A stretch of DNA of 64,000 nt from Burkholderiaceae bacterium (GTDB lineage Bacteria > Pseudomonadota > Gammaproteobacteria > Burkholderiales > Burkholderiaceae_C). How positions within the stretch are numbered: the first letter of the stretch is position 1; each line of letters opens with the position of its first letter. A program made the position numbers and the translations under genes. Shown here piece after piece: positions 61,727 to 64,000 of this stretch. The notes beneath the pieces were generated by a model that was not told where the DNA came from, searched no databases, and saw only the letters and a list, made by a program, of their open reading frames with translations. Location of the stretch: the NCBI GenBank assembly GCA_024235915.1, contig JACKLO010000018.1, positions 78,176 through 142,175 on the forward strand, read 5' to 3'.

Positions 61727-62551
61727 TCACATCCCCTTGAACAGCCCCGTGTAGCTGCGGCTCACCTCGAGTTTCTCCGGGTGGCCACGCACCTGCACGA
61801 TCTGGCGGCCACGGAAGTCGCGGGTGACTTCGCTGATGGCCTTCACATTGACCAGCGTGCTGCGATGGATCTGCCAGAACAGCTGCGGGTCGAGCTCGTC
61901 CACGAGTTCCTTGATGGGCTTGCGGATCAGGGCTTCGACCTGGGCCGTCTGCACACGGGTGTATTTCTCGTCGCTGATGAAGAACAGCACGTCCTCCACC
62001 GGGATCATCTGGATCGTGCTGCCGACGTTGGCCTGGATCCACTTCAGGAGCTGAGGCGTCCCGGCCGGATTCATGCGCGCGCCCAGTTGGTGCAGCAGCT
62101 GCTGCAGCGGCGCGCTGCCGGTTTCCTCCGGCGTGCCGCGGCGGGCCAGACGGTCCTGGATGCGCTGCACCGTCACCAGCAGCCGCTCGCGCTCGGCCGG
62201 TTTGAGCACGTAGTCGGCCGCACCCTGCTCGAAGGCTTCCACCGCGTACTGGTCGTAGGCGGTGATGAAGACCACCTCGGGCAGGATCTCGTCGGCACCG
62301 ATGTCCAGCTGTGCGATCTGACGTGCCGCTTCCACGCCGGTCAGGCCGGGCATGCGGATGTCGAGGAACACCACGTCCGGCCGGTGCTGGGCCACCAGGT
62401 CCACGGCTTCCTGGCCATTGCGGGCCTCGGCGACGATCTCGAGCTCGGGCCACACGTCCACCAGACGGGCGCGCAGCTGTTCGCGCATCAGCCGCTCGTC
62501 GTCGGCGAGCACGGCACGGGGGGCGGTTCCTGCAACGTTCGGGCTGTTCAT
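61727..62551 (-). CDS. LytTR-family response regulator
   Basis: 274 residues. Receiver domain 12-130: acidic pair Asp17/Asp18, phospho-acceptor Asp64 in VFLDIRMPGL, conserved Thr/Ala region VVFITAYDQYAVEAF, and Lys117 in ADYVLKPAE. DNA-binding LytTR domain ~165-270: PVEDVLFFISDEKYTRVQTA, LFWQIHRSTLVNVKAISEV and the ending LEVSRSYTGLFKGM. The kinase, a small membrane protein and this gene form one operon. Confidence 0.92.
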   Translation of the reverse strand: MNSPNVAGTAPRAVLADDERLMREQLRARLVDVWPELEIVAEARNGQEAVDLVAQHRPDVVFLDIRMPGLTGVEAARQIAQLDIGADEILPEVVFITAYDQYAVEAFEQGAADYVLKPAERERLLVTVQRIQDRLARRGTPEETGSAPLQQLLHQLGARMNPAGTPQLLKWIQANVGSTIQMIPVEDVLFFISDEKYTRVQTAQVEALIRKPIKELVDELDPQLFWQIHRSTLVNVKAISEVTRDFRGRQIVQVRGHPEKLEVSRSYTGLFKGM

Positions 62552-62560
62552 GCGCCGATG

Positions 62561-62965
62561 CTATGCCAGCAGCTTGAACAGCAACCACACCGCCAGCCAC
62601 AGCGGCGACAGCAGCACCGCCAGCACCAGGGCCACGACCAGCAGCGGCAGGCCGACGACGGCGAGCACGCCCATGAGCACACACCCGAGCACGACCACGA
62701 CGGCCACCGGCACCACCACCATCAAGGCCAGCATCGCCAGGGCCAGCACTGCGGCCAGGGTCAGCAGGTGGCCGGGGTGCAGGCCCGACAGGTCGACGTT
62801 GTCGAACACGCGTTCACCGTCGATGACGACACTGAACGGTGCCGGGTGGACCGAGGTCAGCCCGGTCCAGGCCAGCGCCAGGGCGCCGACGAACAGCAGC
62901 ATCAGGGTGCCCATCAGCCAGGGCCAGCGGGATGCCCGGCGGGGCGACAGTGCAACGGTGTTCAT
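62561..62965 (-). CDS. Small hydrophobic membrane protein in LytTR operon
   Basis: 134 residues with two or three hydrophobic segments: WPWLMGTLMLLFVGALALAW (~14-33) and a long alanine/valine-rich stretch at ~64-134 that may form two or three helices. A hydrophilic loop at 35-65 (SVVIDGERVFDNVDLSGL) probably faces the periplasm. ATG overlaps the kinase stop, and the RR starts 9 bp after its own stop. Function unknown; may tune the kinase. Confidence 0.72.
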   Translation of the reverse strand: MNTVALSPRRASRWPWLMGTLMLLFVGALALAWTGLTSVHPAPFSVVIDGERVFDNVDLSGLHPGHLLTLAAVLALAMLALMVVVPVAVVVVLGCVLMGVLAVVGLPLLVVALVLAVLLSPLWLAVWLLFKLLA

Positions 62966-64000
62966 GCGGCAACCCCTTCTTCCACCGGTTTGTAGGGCAC
63001 GGTGATGGTGACCACGGTGCCGCTGGGCTCGTTGGCGGTGACGGCCACGCTGGCCTTGGCGCCGTAGAGCATCTGCAGGCGCTCGCGGATGTTGGCCAGG
63101 CCCACGCCGGTGCCGGCGGTGGCCGCCTTGCCGAAGCCCAGGCCGGTGTCGGCCACGCTGACGGCCAGCTTGCCGTGCACCACCTCGGCCTTCACGCGCA
63201 GGTGGCCGCCTTCTGCCTTGGGCTCCAGGCCGTGCTTGATGGCGTTTTCCACCAGGGTCTGGATCATCATCGGCGGGAACTCGGCCGACTGCAGGCCCTC
63301 GGGCACGTCGATCTCGGTGGACAGACGCTCTTCCATGCGCACCTTCAGGATCTCCAGGTAGGGGCGGATCACCTGCAGCTCGCGCCCCAGGTCGCGCACG
63401 CCGCCGCTGCCGTTGCCCGCGGCCTCGCGCATCGTAGGCATGCTGGCGCGCAGCAGCGCGATCAGGTTCTTCTGCATCTGGCTGGCGCGCGGCGGGTCGG
63501 TCTCGATCAGGTGGTCGATGCTGGCCAGGGTGTTGAACAGGAAATGCGGTTCCACCTGCGCCTGCATGGCCGCCATGCGCGCCTCCACCACCTGGCGCTT
63601 GAGCGATTCGGCCTCGGCCGTCTCGGTGGCCTGGGCGGCCTTGACCTCGGCCTGGATGCGGCCCTTGTAGACCATCTTGATGATGGCGCTGGCGACGATC
63701 CAGATCAGCGCCAGATCGGTCAGGAAGTCGCCCCAGTGCACGACACGGTTGCGGGTGACGGTGCGCGTGCCCCCCGGGTTCGCGGCCTTGAGCGCATCGC
63801 GGGCCTCGCGGATCGCGTCACGGGCGGCCCGGTGGGCGTCGCGGGCGGCCTTGGCGGCGTCCTGCTGGGCTTCGCGCTGCGTCGCCATCGACTCTTCCAG
63901 CGCCTCGCGGGCGGCGTCGATGGCCTCCTGGATCACTTCACGGGTGGCGCTCTGTGGCAGCGAGATCTCGACGCTGCCCGGGCTGGCCGCCGAAGCGCCG
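62962..64000 (-). CDS. LytS-type sensor histidine kinase (5' end outside window)
   Basis: The frame is open to the window edge, so a GTG at 63936 is not necessarily the start. The visible 346 residues have an Ala/Glu/Arg-rich coiled-coil run (EAIDAAREALEESMATQREA), one membrane helix (FLTDLALIWIVASAIIKMVY), the His_kinase motif QVEPHFLFNTLASIDHLI, and a HATPase_c region with LVENAIKHGL and GTGVGLANIRERLQ. Signals to the LytTR regulator two genes downstream. ATGA overlap with the small membrane protein. Confidence 0.88.
   Translation of the reverse strand, partial: GASAASPGSVEISLPQSATREVIQEAIDAAREALEESMATQREAQQDAAKAARDAHRAARDAIREARDALKAANPGGTRTVTRNRVVHWGDFLTDLALIWIVASAIIKMVYKGRIQAEVKAAQATETAEAESLKRQVVEARMAAMQAQVEPHFLFNTLASIDHLIETDPPRASQMQKNLIALLRASMPTMREAAGNGSGGVRDLGRELQVIRPYLEILKVRMEERLSTEIDVPEGLQSAEFPPMMIQTLVENAIKHGLEPKAEGGHLRVKAEVVHGKLAVSVADTGLGFGKAATAGTGVGLANIRERLQMLYGAKASVAVTANEPSGTVVTITVPYKPVEEGVAA

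Overview
The window is about 70% GC and densely packed with genes on both strands. Very many start/stop overlaps (ATGA, GTGA, TGATG) occur, and no rRNA, tRNA, phage, insertion sequence or CRISPR array was seen. The gene set, codon use and a duplicated ~70-bp intergenic repeat point to a betaproteobacterium of the order Burkholderiales, probably in the Rubrivivax/Leptothrix/Ideonella neighbourhood. This is inferred from style and gene content, not from a database search. It reads as chromosomal core sequence: a complete F1Fo ATP synthase operon, hemE, priA, gshB, a Rep/UvrD helicase, sppA and uup. Accessory metabolic operons lie between these.

Region 1-8.5 kb: the end of a nucleoside-salvage operon (fragment, cdd, punA, deoC), then gshB, a TonB-dependent receptor coupled to a DUF4198 periplasmic protein, and on the minus strand a CPA2-type antiporter and an FAD oxidoreductase. 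Region 8.5-18.2 kb: the ABC-F protein Uup, an unrecognised minus-strand gene whose start codon is buried in a perfect hairpin, and a MocR-type regulator. Divergent from the regulator runs a coupled operon of EamA exporter, broad-specificity racemase, LysN-type aminotransferase, PhzF isomerase, glyoxalase-like protein and AlaX editing protein, ended by a tandem 70-bp repeat. Region 18.2-28.4 kb: a small 76-residue protein, a LysR regulator, divergent cytochrome c' and cytochrome b561, GNAT and HpaI-type aldolase genes, an epimerase/lactonase/GlpD-like operon, and a redoxin plus DsbD pair.

Region 28.6-35.9 kb: atpIBEFHAGDC with a recognisable promoter, a pyrimidine tract before atpE, two intercistronic hairpins and a strong terminator. 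Region 35.9-42.1 kb: a glycine-zipper lipoprotein, an AMP-forming acyl-CoA synthetase coupled to a PPK2 polyphosphate kinase, a coxG/mocA-like pair, and a lemA/TPM/TPM operon. Region 42.2-48.4 kb is the least familiar part. It holds a large secreted protein with a transglutaminase-like Cys-His-Asp pattern and a GlyGly-CTERM-like tail, a 966-residue SARP/STAND regulator and a coupled Rossmann-fold protein.

Region 48.4-64 kb: hemE, priA, a paralogue of the unrecognised gene at 10.5-11.2 kb, an AEC transporter, sppA, a YcbB-type L,D-transpeptidase coupled to a YcbK-type protein, a tandem repeat abutting a rep-like helicase, a YhhN protein reached through a 15-codon relay ORF, a zinc-ribbon/PilZ protein, a small secreted protein, and a LytS/LytTR two-component operon cut by the window end. 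The best candidates for undescribed biology are the MocR-racemase-aminotransferase-PhzF operon, the secreted-protein/STAND cluster, and the pair of unnamed paralogues.
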